This document shows positions 24,221-34,845 of a stretch of DNA of 64,000 nucleotides, one piece after another; the first letter of the stretch is position 1; every line of letters starts with the position of its first letter. Source of the DNA: Lactobacillus ultunensis DSM 16047. GTDB lineage: Bacteria; Bacillota; Bacilli; Lactobacillales; Lactobacillaceae. The notes beneath the pieces were generated by a model. The model made no database searches. It was not told the origin of the DNA and saw nothing but the letters and a program-made list of their open reading frames with translations. The stretch covers positions 47,656 through 111,655 of the forward strand of contig NZ_AZFO01000003.1 of NCBI RefSeq assembly GCF_001436305.1, read 5' to 3'. The translations under genes and the position numbers were made by a program.

Positions 24221-24679
24221 ATGAATTCAATCTCTTATGCCCCAAATAATAACACTCCTCCAGACGAACTAGAATTAACATCTTCGTTTTCTAATTTAGA
24301 TTATCAAAAAGAAAACGTCAATTTAGCTTGTCTAAAAGATTTCAGTGATTTAGTTTTGAATGAGAAAATCCTTCATCCATTTGACGCTTTAAAGCATTTA
24401 GATCATCTTTATCTAAATTTTATTGCTAATAGTGAACATGAATTAGCTGAAGTTTTAATCTTTGATCAAGATAAAAAGCAAGACGCATTCAACTATCTAT
24501 TAGAATTAACCAAAAATTACTTACATAAAAATGGGGTTAATGAAAATCCAGAATTAATTTATAATAATTGGATCTTCTTGATAAGCCTAAGCTTGCCTTT
24601 AATCAGTAAAGCAATTCCATTTAAGCGAGATATTTTAGATGCTCAACTTCGTTCATTTTTAGAAAACTCATTACGATAA
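24221..24679 (+). CDS. Hypothetical protein next to a TetR gene
   Basis: 152 aa, acidic and helical, no signal peptide or membrane segment. I do not recognise it. The second half (ELIYNNWIFLISLSLPLISK) looks like the helical ligand half of a TetR protein without a DNA-binding part, but this is a weak resemblance. Ribosome binding site AAAGGAAG and a TATAAT at about 24175 support expression. Divergent from the TetR gene and flanked by a strong terminator. Confidence 0.7.
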   Translation: MNSISYAPNNNTPPDELELTSSFSNLDYQKENVNLACLKDFSDLVLNEKILHPFDALKHLDHLYLNFIANSEHELAEVLIFDQDKKQDAFNYLLELTKNYLHKNGVNENPELIYNNWIFLISLSLPLISKAIPFKRDILDAQLRSFLENSLR

Positions 24680-24722
24680 AAAAGAAAGCCATGTAAAATT
24701 TAATCACTGGCTTTCTTTTTTT
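24680..24722. terminator. Bidirectional terminator
   Basis: AAAGAAAGCCA / TGGCTTTCTTT stem with T runs both ways, between the hypothetical gene and alr. Confidence 0.85.
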
Positions 24723-24724
24723 AT

Positions 24725-25855
24725 TTATTTTTCATAGTAAACGCGTGGTAAACGATCACCTAACAAACAAGCGACTTCATAGTGAATCGTATCAACATAA
24801 TCAGCTGCTGCCTTAATATTATTAGGATCAGCTGGATTGTTAGAAATAATTACCACTTTAGTACCTACTGGCATCTTTTCAGGTAATTTTACCATAAATT
24901 GATCCATACAAATACGACCAACAATTGGACAATACTTGTCACCAACTTTTACTTTAAAACCTTGAAATTTTCTAATCCAACCATCTGCATATCCCACTGG
25001 AACAGTGCCAATAATTGTATCTTTGTCAGCAACAAAAGTTGAGCCATAGCCTACACCATCCCCCTTATGGATAGTTTTAACATGGGTCAATTCGCTCTCA
25101 AATGATAAAGCAGGTTCAAGCTTAAATGCCGGATTTAAATCAGGTGAATCTGGATTAGAAGACGGATTCAAGCCATAGATACCTATACCGAAACGAACTA
25201 AATCGCTCTTAATACCTTCGTGAAAAATACTTGCTGCAGTATTATCTACATGAATCCACTTTGGTTTTACTGTAAGCAAACTCTTCATGTGATTGAATTT
25301 TTCACATTGATGTTTAAAGTAAGTTTCATCAGCACTATCAGCAGAAGCAAAGTGAGCAAACATACCTTCAACGAAGAAATGATCATTGTTTTCCAAGAAT
25401 TTATTAGCAGCAATGAAATCCTCATCTTCACTAAAACCAATTCGACCCATCCCGGAATCAATACCTAAATGAATCTTCAATTGTAAATTTTCTTTTGCTA
25501 GATATTTTTCAGCTTCTTTAAGCCATTCCAAATTAGGTACGGTTAATGAAACATCATTAACTGCAGCAATAGGTGCATATTCAGGAGAAACTACGCCCAA
25601 AACTAAAATTGGTTTAACTATATCTGCACGACGCAATTGTAATGCCTCATCCAAAATAGCAACACAAAAGCCTGCAGCTCCAACTTCAGTAGCTACTTTA
25701 GCGACTTCTACTGCACCATGACCATATGCATTAGCCTTAACAACTGCTAACATCTTTTGGCCTGGAGCAAGATGCTTAATTTCATTTTCAAGATTTCTTC
25801 TAATTGCACCCAAATTTACTTTTACTACAGCTGGGCGATGATAGCCTGGAACCAT
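24725..25855 (-). CDS. alr: Alanine racemase
   Basis: PLP enzyme making D-alanine for peptidoglycan and teichoic acids, 376 aa. PLP lysine Lys40 in [11 protein letters not shown]; substrate residues in GYADGW and the RICMDQFMV block are present. Starts 3 bases after acpS, so cshA(?)-acpS-alr form the usual cell-wall/lipid neighbourhood. Cytosolic. Confidence 0.96.
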   Translation of the reverse strand: MVPGYHRPAVVKVNLGAIRRNLENEIKHLAPGQKMLAVVKANAYGHGAVEVAKVATEVGAAGFCVAILDEALQLRRADIVKPILVLGVVSPEYAPIAAVNDVSLTVPNLEWLKEAEKYLAKENLQLKIHLGIDSGMGRIGFSEDEDFIAANKFLENNDHFFVEGMFAHFASADSADETYFKHQCEKFNHMKSLLTVKPKWIHVDNTAASIFHEGIKSDLVRFGIGIYGLNPSSNPDSPDLNPAFKLEPALSFESELTHVKTIHKGDGVGYGSTFVADKDTIIGTVPVGYADGWIRKFQGFKVKVGDKYCPIVGRICMDQFMVKLPEKMPVGTKVVIISNNPADPNNIKAAADYVDTIHYEVACLLGDRLPRVYYEK

Positions 25856-25858
25856 TTT

Positions 25859-26215
25859 TTACTTTTCCTCCAAAACTACAAATGTAATAATTTCATGATT
25901 ATCATGTGTGATGCTTGGGAAAATATTGCCATCAAACTTAGTTGATGTCATCACAGGATGACCTAAATCATCCCATAAGGTTTCCACATCTTGGAAACCA
26001 ATATATTTGCCTAGACCTGTTCCCATGGCTTTAGAAAAAGATTCCTTTAATGAGAAACGACCACCAAGATATTCAACTTTCCTTTTTCCCTTCATCTTTT
26101 GGTATTGGGCAATTTCTTTTGGGGTTAACACTCTTTTTGCAAAAGTATCTCCCCTATCAACAATCTTTTTAACTCGTTCAACTTCAACTGAGTCAATTCC
26201 TACGCCTTTAATCAT
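25859..26215 (-). CDS. acpS: Holo-[acyl-carrier-protein] synthase
   Basis: 118 aa trimeric phosphopantetheinyl transferase that activates acyl carrier protein. Magnesium ligands Asp8 (GIDSVEV) and Glu58 ([11 protein letters not shown]) are present. Start ATG at 26215 behind GAGGTG; a longer reading to 26266 runs into the upstream terminator. Three bases before alr. Confidence 0.94.
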   Translation of the reverse strand: MIKGVGIDSVEVERVKKIVDRGDTFAKRVLTPKEIAQYQKMKGKRKVEYLGGRFSLKESFSKAMGTGLGKYIGFQDVETLWDDLGHPVMTSTKFDGNIFPSITHDNHEIITFVVLEEK

Positions 26216-26250
26216 AATTTTCACCTCACACAATGATCCCATTATAATAC

Positions 26251-26286
26251 AAAAAAGAAGTTGCAAAAATCACAACTTCTTTTTTA
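26251..26286 (-). terminator. Terminator after cshA
   Basis: AAAAAAGAAGTTG / CAACTTCTTTTTT stem, minus-strand T run. A TATAAT-like box follows, which may start acpS-alr. Confidence 0.8.
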
Positions 26287-26296
26287 GGATAAAAAT

Positions 26297-27787
26297 TTAA
26301 TCTTTTTTATTTTTGATAATAAATTCATGTCCATTGCCATGACCGCGTTTACCACGATTACCATTATGACGGTAATTATGATTATTACGAGGGCGATGGT
26401 AATTGCCACGGCCATGGTTATTACGCCCTCTACCACGACCGCCACGATGATGACGTCCGTCACCCTTATACGGCAATGGCTTCTCTGGTGTAATTTTCAC
26501 TTTCACATCAGTAGAATCCTTGGATAAATTCTTCAAGAAAGCAGCTACTAAATCAAGAGCTGAATAGTTATCAAGCAATTCACTAGCATCTTGTGTATAT
26601 TTACCTAAATCGCCATTCATCAAATCTTCAATCTCTGATTTAGCCTGTTTTAATTGACCGCGAAGAGCTTGATCGTCTGTTGGTGGACGAAGTGGTGACA
26701 TCTTCTTCTTGGTAAGTTGCTCAATCGTTCTCATATAGCCAATTTCATTTGGCGTAACGAAGGTTACTGAGATACCATTTTGTCCTGCACGGCCAGTTCT
26801 ACCAATACGGTGAACATAAGAATCAGGATCTTGTGGAATATCGTAATTATAAACGTGAGTAACGCCTGAAATATCAAGACCACGAGCAGCAACATCTGTA
26901 GCTACTAAAATATCAAGTTTTCCTTCACGGAATCGCTTTAATACAGTCATTCTACGTGCTTGAGACAAGTCTCCGTGAATTCCTGCTGCATTATAGCCAC
27001 GTGCCTGTAAGCCGCGTGTTAGCTCGTCTACACGACGTTTAGTACGACCAAAGACCAAAGCCAAGTCTGGACCTTGAACATCAATTAAACGACACATAAT
27101 GTCGAATTTTTCTGATTCCTTTGCTCGTACAAAATATTGATCAATTAAATCTGCAGTTAATTCTTTAGCTTTAATTTGAACAATCTCAGGATTATTCATA
27201 AACTTTTCGCCAATTCGTAAAATTGGCTTAGGCATAGTGGCACTAAATAACAAAGTTTGCTTACGATTCTTAGCATACTTCAAGATGCTTTCAATATCTT
27301 GAATAAAGCCCATATCAAGCATTTCATCTGCTTCGTCTAGTACAACAGTTTTAACTTTATCTAAATCGATTGTGCCCCGTTTTAAGTGGTCTAGCAAACG
27401 ACCTGGAGTACCTACCAAGATTGAAGGTACATGATGCTTTAATGAGCGAATCTGACGACCAATGTCAGCTCCACCATATACTACTTGTACATGAGCACGT
27501 TCATCACGACCTAAACGAAACAGCTCTTCTTGTGTTTGAATAGCTAATTCACGTGTTGGTTCAATAATAATTGCTTGAATTGCTTTTTCTTTTTTATCGA
27601 TTGTTTGCAAAATTGGTAGGCCAAAAGCAGCGGTTTTCCCTGTCCCTGTTTGAGCTTGACCAATTACATCCTTCCCTGCTAAAGCGAGAGGAATAGTTTG
27701 TTCTTGGATTGGAGTTGCTTCTTCAAATCCTGAGCGTTTAATTGCCTTAAGAAGCGCGTCATTTAATCCTAATTCTGAAAATTTCAA
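26297..27787 (-). CDS. cshA: DEAD-box RNA helicase CshA
   Basis: ATP-dependent RNA helicase, 496 aa, linked to RNA decay and cold growth in Firmicutes. Q motif ([11 protein letters not shown]), Walker A AQTGTGKT at 45-52, DEAD at 151-154, SAT, and [10 protein letters not shown]. The tail (about 437-490) is rich in Arg, Gly, His and Asn and likely binds RNA. Preceded by murF with a 13-base gap. Confidence 0.95.
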   Translation of the reverse strand: MKFSELGLNDALLKAIKRSGFEEATPIQEQTIPLALAGKDVIGQAQTGTGKTAAFGLPILQTIDKKEKAIQAIIIEPTRELAIQTQEELFRLGRDERAHVQVVYGGADIGRQIRSLKHHVPSILVGTPGRLLDHLKRGTIDLDKVKTVVLDEADEMLDMGFIQDIESILKYAKNRKQTLLFSATMPKPILRIGEKFMNNPEIVQIKAKELTADLIDQYFVRAKESEKFDIMCRLIDVQGPDLALVFGRTKRRVDELTRGLQARGYNAAGIHGDLSQARRMTVLKRFREGKLDILVATDVAARGLDISGVTHVYNYDIPQDPDSYVHRIGRTGRAGQNGISVTFVTPNEIGYMRTIEQLTKKKMSPLRPPTDDQALRGQLKQAKSEIEDLMNGDLGKYTQDASELLDNYSALDLVAAFLKNLSKDSTDVKVKITPEKPLPYKGDGRHHRGGRGRGRNNHGRGNYHRPRNNHNYRHNGNRGKRGHGNGHEFIIKNKKD

Positions 27788-27800
27788 AAAAGTTATTCTC

Positions 27801-29168
27801 CTATCTTAGTCGGGCTAAGACATTTTCAAGGTACATTCCGTGTGAACCCTTAAGCACTACAATGTCGTCCGACTTAATATCATTTTTAAGATCATCAATC
27901 ATTCGATCCATTTGATCTTTAGTATAGTAATGCAAATGTTCTGGCTTATACTTGTCTTGCAATGCATCGTACAGGTTCTTCATTTCTGAACCGTATAAAT
28001 ATACTTCATTAATGATCTGTGGATCTAAGGTATCACTCAAGCCAGCATGCAATGCAGGAGAATTCTTGCCTAATTCCAGCATATCGCCTAATACGGCAAT
28101 TCTGCGTCCACCATCTTTAACTTCAACTTGACCAAAACTAGTGACAACAGCTCTAACAGCAGTTGGATTAGAGTTATAAACATCACTCATAATAGCTTCA
28201 CCAGCATCGCCTTTTTCCCATTCCATTCGGTTAGCGGTTGGCTTAAAGTTGGATAATGATGAAGCAATTTCTTCATCGCTCTCACCGAAGTGACGACCAA
28301 CACTAATAGCAGCCATAGCATTGGAAACATTGTGCTTACCGATCATTGGAATTGAAAACTTTTGTTCTGAATCATTAATAGTAAATGTTGCATGATGCAT
28401 GTAGCTCTTAAAACCAGTAGCATGAACTGTATCTTCATCTCTAAAGCCAAAAGTAGCCTTCGCTTGATCTAGCTTTTTAGCACGTTCTTGCAACAATGGT
28501 TCATCACCGTTATAGATAAATTCACCATCTTCACGTAAGAAGTCAGTAATCTCCATTTTGGCATCGGCAATCTTATCACGAGTACCAAAGAATTCGATAT
28601 GAGCTTCTCCAATCATTGTAATTACTGCTACATCAGGATGAGTTAATTCACTTAAGTGATGTAATTGACCTGGTCTATCCATTCCCATTTCAAGAACCAA
28701 AATTTCAGTATTTGGCTTCATTTCAAGAATGGTCATTGGCACACCAATTTCATTATTAAAGTTAGCTTGAGTCTTATGAACATTAAAACGTTTTGATAAA
28801 ACTGCGGCAACCATATCTTTAGTAGTAGTCTTACCATTTGAACCAGTAATACCAACTACAGTTGGATTAACCTTACGCAAGTAATACCGTGCTAAATCTT
28901 GCATTGCACTGAGAGGATCATCCACTTCAATTACTGCAATATTTTCCGGTTTATTAGGATGACCTTTCTTCCATAATGTAGCAGAAGCACCATTACTGAT
29001 AGCACCAGCTACGAAATCATGTCCATCACGTTCACCTTCAAGTGGTACAAATAAACCACCATTTGTGATCTTTCTGGAGTCAAAGGCAACAGAAGTAATA
29101 ACTGTTTGATCGTCACCTTCACAAGTAGTATTTAAAGCCTTGGCTATTTCCGCCATTTGCATTTTCAT
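27801..29168 (-). CDS. murF: UDP-MurNAc-tripeptide--D-Ala-D-Ala ligase
   Basis: Adds D-Ala-D-Ala to the cytoplasmic peptidoglycan precursor, 455 aa. Mur ligase ATP loop [11 protein letters not shown] at residues 106-116, central domain and C-terminal domain in the right order ([19 protein letters not shown]). The neighbourhood with alr and acpS supports a cell-wall cluster. Confidence 0.95.
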   Translation of the reverse strand: MKMQMAEIAKALNTTCEGDDQTVITSVAFDSRKITNGGLFVPLEGERDGHDFVAGAISNGASATLWKKGHPNKPENIAVIEVDDPLSAMQDLARYYLRKVNPTVVGITGSNGKTTTKDMVAAVLSKRFNVHKTQANFNNEIGVPMTILEMKPNTEILVLEMGMDRPGQLHHLSELTHPDVAVITMIGEAHIEFFGTRDKIADAKMEITDFLREDGEFIYNGDEPLLQERAKKLDQAKATFGFRDEDTVHATGFKSYMHHATFTINDSEQKFSIPMIGKHNVSNAMAAISVGRHFGESDEEIASSLSNFKPTANRMEWEKGDAGEAIMSDVYNSNPTAVRAVVTSFGQVEVKDGGRRIAVLGDMLELGKNSPALHAGLSDTLDPQIINEVYLYGSEMKNLYDALQDKYKPEHLHYYTKDQMDRMIDDLKNDIKSDDIVVLKGSHGMYLENVLARLR

Positions 29169-29249
29169 TGAATATTTACTCCCATAAAAACAATTTTATA
29201 CAGACATCATTATACTGTCTTTCAAGCATTCTGCCAAATGATCTCTAAC

Positions 29250-29279
29250 GAAAAAAGCAGCCCCCAATGGGACTGCTTC
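29250..29279 (-). terminator. Terminator after rpmE2
   Basis: AAGCAG(T)CCC / GGG(G)CTGCTT stem and six T on the minus strand. Confidence 0.8.
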
Positions 29280-29293
29280 CACCAGATAAAGGT

Positions 29294-29539
29294 TTACTTC
29301 TTCAAGCCGTACTTCTTGTTGAACTTTTCGATTCGACCATCTGCTTGAGCAAACTTTTGCTTGCCAGTGTAGAATGGGTGTGAATCTGATGAAACTTCAA
29401 CACGTACTAATGGGTAAGTATTACCTTCGTAGTCGATAGTTTCTGATGGCTTCAAAGTTGAGCCAGCTAAGAACTTAGCACCAGTTGCTGAGTCCATGAA
29501 AACTACTTTTTGATAATCTGGATGAATACCTTGTTTCAT
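29294..29539 (-). CDS. rpmE2: Ribosomal protein L31 type B
   Basis: 81 aa. [16 protein letters not shown] start and [13 protein letters not shown] are diagnostic. No CxxC zinc motif, so this is the zinc-free type B paralogue. Ribosome binding site AGGAGT. Single gene with its own terminator. Confidence 0.95.
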   Translation of the reverse strand: MKQGIHPDYQKVVFMDSATGAKFLAGSTLKPSETIDYEGNTYPLVRVEVSSDSHPFYTGKQKFAQADGRIEKFNKKYGLKK

Positions 29540-29626
29540 AATTTATTACTCCTTTGCCATGACCGTATTACAGATCATAGATTAATCGATTAACGTAAAC
29601 TAGAATACCATCTTCAAGTTATTAAT

Positions 29627-31852
29627 TCAAGATATTTTTTTAATTCTGGTTACGTCATATAAGTACGATTGAAAGTCACCATGAACCTCGGCTACGTTAT
29701 CATTAGAGCCGTTAAATTGATATGGTTCACGTAGACCATAATTCTGTAAAACTTGTCCACTAATCTTTTGATCGTTTACTTGATAGACGCTATTAACATT
29801 TATATGAGAGAGGGAAAGGAATTGATCAAGCGTCTCATTAGGGCGACCAAGCTTACGATAAAAACCGACAATTTGTCTGTTTTCATTGTTTACCGCCCAA
29901 GAATAAGTATTAGTAGAACGATCAAATGGCAAAAGTTGAGTAAATTCACCATTTACAAGTAAATCTCGATTTTCTTTATACCAGGTTATGTTTTCTTTTA
30001 TTTTCTCTTTTTCTTCCTTTGTAAGCTTGTTCAAATCCAGCTCATAACTTAAAGGGCCGAAATCGGCTACATCATGACGAAAATGCAAGCTAGTAACCCG
30101 CTTCACCTGATCATTTGGAACAGCTGAAACGTGATTACTGAAGGTAGATAAAGGATAAGCCAGCATAGTCCCCGACATAATATCAAGTCGCTCACAGGCA
30201 TCGCTATCATCGCTAGGCCAAATTTGAGGACTATAATACAAAATGCCAAGATCAAATCGACCACCACCACTGGCACAGCCTTCAATTAAAAGATTAGGGA
30301 AAGAAGTTAGCAATTTATTGTAAAGACTGTAAACGCCAGCGATGTACCTATGGAAAAACTCGCCTTGCGGACGATTTATTTCCTTCAAATATGGAGAATA
30401 AGCTTCCGTAATATTACGGTTCATGTCCCATTTAAGATAATCAACATGAGCCGAGGCAATAATCTTTGCCATTTGTTCAAAAATATTTTGAACAACATCA
30501 GGATTAGCAAAGTCTAAGACATACTGTCCACGTCCAATACCAATGCGAGAATAAGGATGATGCACAACCCATTCAGGATGCTCATTAAAAAGTTCTGTAT
30601 CCGGTGAAACCATTTCTGGCTCAAACCATAATCCAAATTGCATCCCTAATTTATGAATCTGCTTGCTGAAATGATCTAATCCTCGAGGGAATTTCTTACT
30701 GTCTACTGTCCAGTTTCCTAAGGAACTACGATCATCATCACGGTGACCAAACCAACCATCATCGAGGACAAAGGCTTCTATTCCAAGTTCTTTAGCTTGT
30801 TTGGCCAAATTAAGCAATTTTTCTTCATTAAAATCAAAATAGGTTGCTTCCCAATTGTTGATGACAATTGGGCGTTTTTCTTTTTGCCATTTCGATGCAA
30901 TTACATGGTTTCGTACAAAAGCATGTGTTGCATTCATTAATCCATTGTAGCCATGGGAGGTGTAGAAAAGCGCTGCTTCCGGTGTTGTGAAAGTTGCACC
31001 GGGATCTAATTGCCAAGTAAAAGTAGCAGGATTAATTCCAGTCATTAACCGAGCTGTATCCCACTCATCTACTTCTACTTGATCAATAAAGTTACCTGAG
31101 TAAATCAAGTTGCTGGCATAAATTTCACCAGAATTATTGGTTATATTTTTATCGACTAAAGCTACAAAAGGATTTTCTTGATGGCTGCTGGCTCCACGTA
31201 AAGATTCTATTTTAGTAATGCCTTGTGTTAATGGTCTCTTCTTAACGTGACGTTCCTTCAACCATGCACCAGAAAGCTGCAAAAAGTCATAATCTGCTTT
31301 TGGTAAATCCAAACAAAGACTTTGCAAATTATCTATATGAACTTGCTTATTACCAATATTTTTTAAAATGCTCTTTCTTACGATTGAACTTTCTTGATCA
31401 AAAATAGTGTAAACAAGCTGCAACTGCAATTGATGATCTTGATCTTCCAGAGTAATACAAAGATTTTCACTATCATCACCGTAAGCGGCTGGATAGTTGC
31501 CTCTTTTTTTACCCTTAGTAATTTCATATCCTTTATATTGGAAATCTGGATATAGGACTTCATCATTTCTACTTATGTTTATTGCACCTTCACGATAATC
31601 TGAAGTCCCATATGTTGGATATTCTTGCATTCTATCGGCCAATGTGAACCCTGGAATATCTTTTGAATATTTAACGGTTCCCGAAGCCTTACTATCATGT
31701 TTTGTAATATATTTCAGATCAAATTTAGTTAATGTTCCTAAATCTTTTCCAAAATACAAGTGACCTAATTGCCCATTTTGCATTACATAAAAGAGGTACG
31801 CGATTTTCTCATTATGCAAATAAAAGTATTGATCATCAATTACGCTGATCAT
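29627..31852 (-). CDS. Alpha-galactosidase, GH36
   Basis: Hydrolyses terminal alpha-1,6-galactose from melibiose and raffinose-type sugars, 741 aa. GH36 signatures: FVLDDGWFGHRDDD, nucleophile Asp476 in YLKWDMNRN, CASGGGRFD, and acid/base region PSDDSD at 546-551. No signal peptide, so it acts inside the cell. Last gene of the lacI-regulated EIIC-DUF3284-galactosidase operon, 9 bases after the DUF3284 gene. Confidence 0.93.
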   Translation of the reverse strand: MISVIDDQYFYLHNEKIAYLFYVMQNGQLGHLYFGKDLGTLTKFDLKYITKHDSKASGTVKYSKDIPGFTLADRMQEYPTYGTSDYREGAINISRNDEVLYPDFQYKGYEITKGKKRGNYPAAYGDDSENLCITLEDQDHQLQLQLVYTIFDQESSIVRKSILKNIGNKQVHIDNLQSLCLDLPKADYDFLQLSGAWLKERHVKKRPLTQGITKIESLRGASSHQENPFVALVDKNITNNSGEIYASNLIYSGNFIDQVEVDEWDTARLMTGINPATFTWQLDPGATFTTPEAALFYTSHGYNGLMNATHAFVRNHVIASKWQKEKRPIVINNWEATYFDFNEEKLLNLAKQAKELGIEAFVLDDGWFGHRDDDRSSLGNWTVDSKKFPRGLDHFSKQIHKLGMQFGLWFEPEMVSPDTELFNEHPEWVVHHPYSRIGIGRGQYVLDFANPDVVQNIFEQMAKIIASAHVDYLKWDMNRNITEAYSPYLKEINRPQGEFFHRYIAGVYSLYNKLLTSFPNLLIEGCASGGGRFDLGILYYSPQIWPSDDSDACERLDIMSGTMLAYPLSTFSNHVSAVPNDQVKRVTSLHFRHDVADFGPLSYELDLNKLTKEEKEKIKENITWYKENRDLLVNGEFTQLLPFDRSTNTYSWAVNNENRQIVGFYRKLGRPNETLDQFLSLSHINVNSVYQVNDQKISGQVLQNYGLREPYQFNGSNDNVAEVHGDFQSYLYDVTRIKKIS

Positions 31853-31861
31853 CTTACCACC

Positions 31862-32293
31862 CTAATTCATTGCCAATTGATCAAGATATTGTAATTTCTT
31901 TTTCATTCCACGATTGTAGAAAAATTTGTAAACAAGTGCTGCTAAGAAGAAATAAGTCTGACTCCTTACAGTGTGCAATTTAGTTTTTTCTGAATAAACT
32001 AATTCATTCTGCTTGAAAGCAAAGGTTTGCACAATATCATTGCCATTAGGTTGATGAGTAACCATTTGGAAAATCTTATTAGGCACAATTTTAGTAATTT
32101 TCATTGTCGTTACAGAATCCAAATTTTGCAACTTAGTTTGTAAAGTCGTTTTAATTTCATCACCTACATGTAAGCTTTTAATACTGCTATCATGCATGGA
32201 GAAGTACTTTAATTGCTCATTCAATAAAGTTTGAAACAACTTCTCTTTAGAAGCTTGATATTTATACTTGTAAGTTAAAGTGTCAGGACTCAT
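31862..32293 (-). CDS. DUF3284 domain protein
   Basis: 143 aa, cytosolic, with a START/SRPBCC-like alternation of strands and a C-terminal helix. The DUF3284 family is found beside PTS cellobiose-type genes. Function unknown. Between EIIC and the alpha-galactosidase, with spacings of 14 and 9 bases, so it is part of the same operon. Confidence 0.75.
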   Translation of the reverse strand: MSPDTLTYKYKYQASKEKLFQTLLNEQLKYFSMHDSSIKSLHVGDEIKTTLQTKLQNLDSVTTMKITKIVPNKIFQMVTHQPNGNDIVQTFAFKQNELVYSEKTKLHTVRSQTYFFLAALVYKFFYNRGMKKKLQYLDQLAMN

Positions 32294-32307
32294 TTTTACC
32301 TACTCCT

Positions 32308-33612
32308 TTATTTTTCAGTAGTAGCCTTAGCCATTTCAGCTTGTTCATCTTTTACATATGATTTATCCAAAACCATCATGAATGGAATGAAGATTAAAGT
32401 CATAATGATCATATCAACGACCTGCAAAATACCACCGGCAATTGATCCTGTTCCGAGCCAACCAGCGATGAAGATAGGTGTTGACCATACAACAGTCGCA
32501 CCAGTTGGTCTTGGAACAATACCACTAGCAATTGCAAGATATGAAACCAAAGTTGATGCCATTGGAGCTAAAATCCATGGAATAAAGATAACTGGGTTCA
32601 AAACAACAGGCAAACCATAAGTCATTGGTTCTGAAACGTTGAAGATTGATGGAACCAAAACCGTTCTCATCGTGGTTTTCATTCGAGCACTCTTAGCAAG
32701 CATGAAACCAAATACAATGGCTACACCAAGTTGTAAGCCTTGCATAACGAACACACCCATGAAAGTAGTGTTAATAATGTGAGGTAAGTGTGCAGCACCT
32801 GCACGGTATGCGTTATAGTTTTGTAAAGCTAATGAATCCATGATTGGTTGAATAATTGAATCGACCAATAAAGTACCATGAATACCAAACCACCAGAACA
32901 ATTGCATAAAGAATACTGATAACAATACGGCTGGTAAAGTATCACCCAAGCCCATTAATGGCTGTTGCAATACTTTGTAAATAAAGTCGATTGCGTCTTG
33001 GTATGGTGTATAAGTAAATGCAAAACGAATGCAGTTGAACAAGAATAGTGGAACAGCACCAGGAATGATAGCTACAAATGATTGACCAATCATTGGTGGA
33101 ACTGAATCAGGCAATTTAATTGTGATGTGAGCTCTACTAATACGGCAGTAAATCTCACAAGAAACAATACCTGTAATGATTGCGACAAACATACCTTGTG
33201 CACCCAATTGATTAATTGGGAAGAAAGCACCAGCAACCTTGTCATTACCTACAGAGGTAAGCATCAAGAAGCAGGATAATGAAACCGCACCTGCAAAGAC
33301 TTTAGGTTGCTTGTACTTGCCCGCTAATTGATAAACCACACCAAAGGCAATAAACATCGCAGAAATATTCATTGTTGCATTACCAACTGGGGCAAAGAAA
33401 TTAGTAAAGAAATCTAATACTCCCTTTGGTAGAAATTGCGCAAAGCCAAATGTTTGCGGCAAGTTTTGCAAAATAACCATGATGGCACCAAACATTGTTG
33501 CTGGAAAAGCAACCATCATACCATCACGAAGACTAGTTAAATATTTATTTTTCCCTAGGACGCTAGCAACTGGAACCAGTTTTTTCTGCATCCAATCTAG
33601 AAACTTCTTCAT
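32308..33612 (-). CDS. PTS EIIC component, lactose/cellobiose family
   Basis: 434 aa integral membrane sugar permease with about ten hydrophobic segments (for example LSVFFMQLFWWFGIHGT, the family signature). No EIIA or EIIB gene lies beside it, so it must borrow those parts from elsewhere. The operon partner GH36 suggests an alpha-galactoside as substrate, although the family usually carries beta-glucosides. Preceded by a promoter with operator and cre site. Confidence 0.88.
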   Translation of the reverse strand: MKKFLDWMQKKLVPVASVLGKNKYLTSLRDGMMVAFPATMFGAIMVILQNLPQTFGFAQFLPKGVLDFFTNFFAPVGNATMNISAMFIAFGVVYQLAGKYKQPKVFAGAVSLSCFLMLTSVGNDKVAGAFFPINQLGAQGMFVAIITGIVSCEIYCRISRAHITIKLPDSVPPMIGQSFVAIIPGAVPLFLFNCIRFAFTYTPYQDAIDFIYKVLQQPLMGLGDTLPAVLLSVFFMQLFWWFGIHGTLLVDSIIQPIMDSLALQNYNAYRAGAAHLPHIINTTFMGVFVMQGLQLGVAIVFGFMLAKSARMKTTMRTVLVPSIFNVSEPMTYGLPVVLNPVIFIPWILAPMASTLVSYLAIASGIVPRPTGATVVWSTPIFIAGWLGTGSIAGGILQVVDMIIMTLIFIPFMMVLDKSYVKDEQAEMAKATTEK

Positions 33613-33636
33613 TGTTTTCTCCTCTACGAATCATTA

Positions 33637-33686
33637 TGTATCCGTTTACAATTATTACTATAGATGTTTAGTAAATGTTTACACAA
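33637..33686 (-). promoter_or_regulatory. Promoter, operator and cre site of the EIIC operon
   Basis: On the minus strand: -35 TTGTGT (33681-33686), 18 bases, -10 TATAGT (33657-33662). The spacer contains TGTAAACATTTACTAAACA (33665-33683), repeated in part before lacI. A 15-bp cre site (33637-33651) TTGTAAACGGATACA matches the CcpA consensus WTGNAANCGNWNNCA at every position. It lies just after the likely transcription start. Confidence 0.7.
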
Positions 33687-33705
33687 GAGAAAAATAAAAA
33701 AAGTT

Positions 33706-34740
33706 TTATTTTTTTGTGACAGAGTCTCTAATATTCAATTTACTATGGCATGTAATTGTAAGACTCATCTTATTTTCTTCAGCAATCATATCCTTAGCTA
33801 CACGCACAGCAGTTTTACCCATTTCAGCAGAGTCCATATAAACGCTTGATAAAGTGGGTGTAAGGTAACGATTAATTTCTACATCATCAAAGCTAACTAC
33901 AGAAATATCATCAGGAATAGAAATACCATGATTGCTAAAAGCTTTATAAACACCTAATGCCATTGGGTCACTACCTACTACCACGGCTGTAGGGCGTTCT
34001 TTTAATTGTAGTAATTTTTCGCCAGATTCTAACCCTTCTTGAGTTCCCCATGAACTAATGAAAGTATGACTATATTGACCTAGATCATGAATTTTCATCC
34101 AATTAAGATAGGTTTCTTCTCGTTCATCTGTATTTCTATAAACAGTTTTGCCTTCCATATTAACCATGCTAGAACGACCACCAATATAAGCTATATTGCG
34201 ATGACCCAACTTATACAAATAATCTAAGATTTCATTTGTCTTATTCAAGAAATCATTAGAAATATAATTGCAGCCAAGTTCTTCTTTAGTAGGCGTTGCA
34301 TCAACCAAAATTACATTTTTATTTAAAGAATGAATCCGCTTAATTGCATCTGGTGTCATTTGCCCTTCAACAATAATCGCACCATACTTAGCAATTTGAT
34401 CCCAATCTTTATCTTGATCATGCATGATAAAAATAGTTTCTGTCCGTAAGCGCCATTTAGCTGCTTCTTCATCAATTCCCTGGTGAATATTTCTAAAATA
34501 AGGATCAGTTAATTCTGTCTGAGAAGTATGTCTCAAAATTAAACCAATCGACATATCATCACCCGCACTTTTGGGACCCGGTTTACTTTTGCTTTTCGAA
34601 TAATGCACCCTATTAGCTATTTCAATTACTCGTTTACGTGTATTTTTATTGATACTAAACGACGTGTCGTTATTCAAAATCCTCGATACACTAGCTGGGG
34701 AGACTCCAGCCATTTTTGCAATATCTCTAATACTTGCCAT
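33706..34740 (-). CDS. LacI/GalR family repressor
   Basis: 344 aa. N-terminal lac-type helix-turn-helix (IRDIAKMAGVSPASVSRILNN) and hinge, then a periplasmic-binding-like sugar domain (SYISNDFLN, GSDPMALGVYKAF). Divides the GH13 gene from the EIIC operon and faces the same way. The shared TGTAAACA/CTAAACA half-sites before its own gene and before EIIC suggest that it represses both. Confidence 0.9.
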   Translation of the reverse strand: MASIRDIAKMAGVSPASVSRILNNDTSFSINKNTRKRVIEIANRVHYSKSKSKPGPKSAGDDMSIGLILRHTSQTELTDPYFRNIHQGIDEEAAKWRLRTETIFIMHDQDKDWDQIAKYGAIIVEGQMTPDAIKRIHSLNKNVILVDATPTKEELGCNYISNDFLNKTNEILDYLYKLGHRNIAYIGGRSSMVNMEGKTVYRNTDEREETYLNWMKIHDLGQYSHTFISSWGTQEGLESGEKLLQLKERPTAVVVGSDPMALGVYKAFSNHGISIPDDISVVSFDDVEINRYLTPTLSSVYMDSAEMGKTAVRVAKDMIAEENKMSLTITCHSKLNIRDSVTKK

Positions 34741-34755
34741 CTTTTTTCTCCTATC

Positions 34756-34770
34756 TGTTTAGTGTTTACA
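34756..34770 (-). promoter_or_regulatory. Operator-like site before lacI
   Basis: TGTAAACACTAAACA on the minus strand shares both half-sites with the spacer element of the EIIC promoter. A TATAAT box (34776-34781) lies just upstream of it. Confidence 0.5.
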
Positions 34771-34780
34771 TTTTCATTAT

Positions 34781-34827
34781 AAAGAAAAGGATAGCTCAGA
34801 ACACTTAAAGTACTTCTGAACCATCCT
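34781..34827 (-). terminator. Terminator after the GH13 gene
   Basis: 14 consecutive pairs including two G-U (34788-34801 with 34814-34827), then an interrupted T run on the minus strand. Confidence 0.7.
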
Positions 34828-34845
34828 AATGTTTAACAATTTGAT

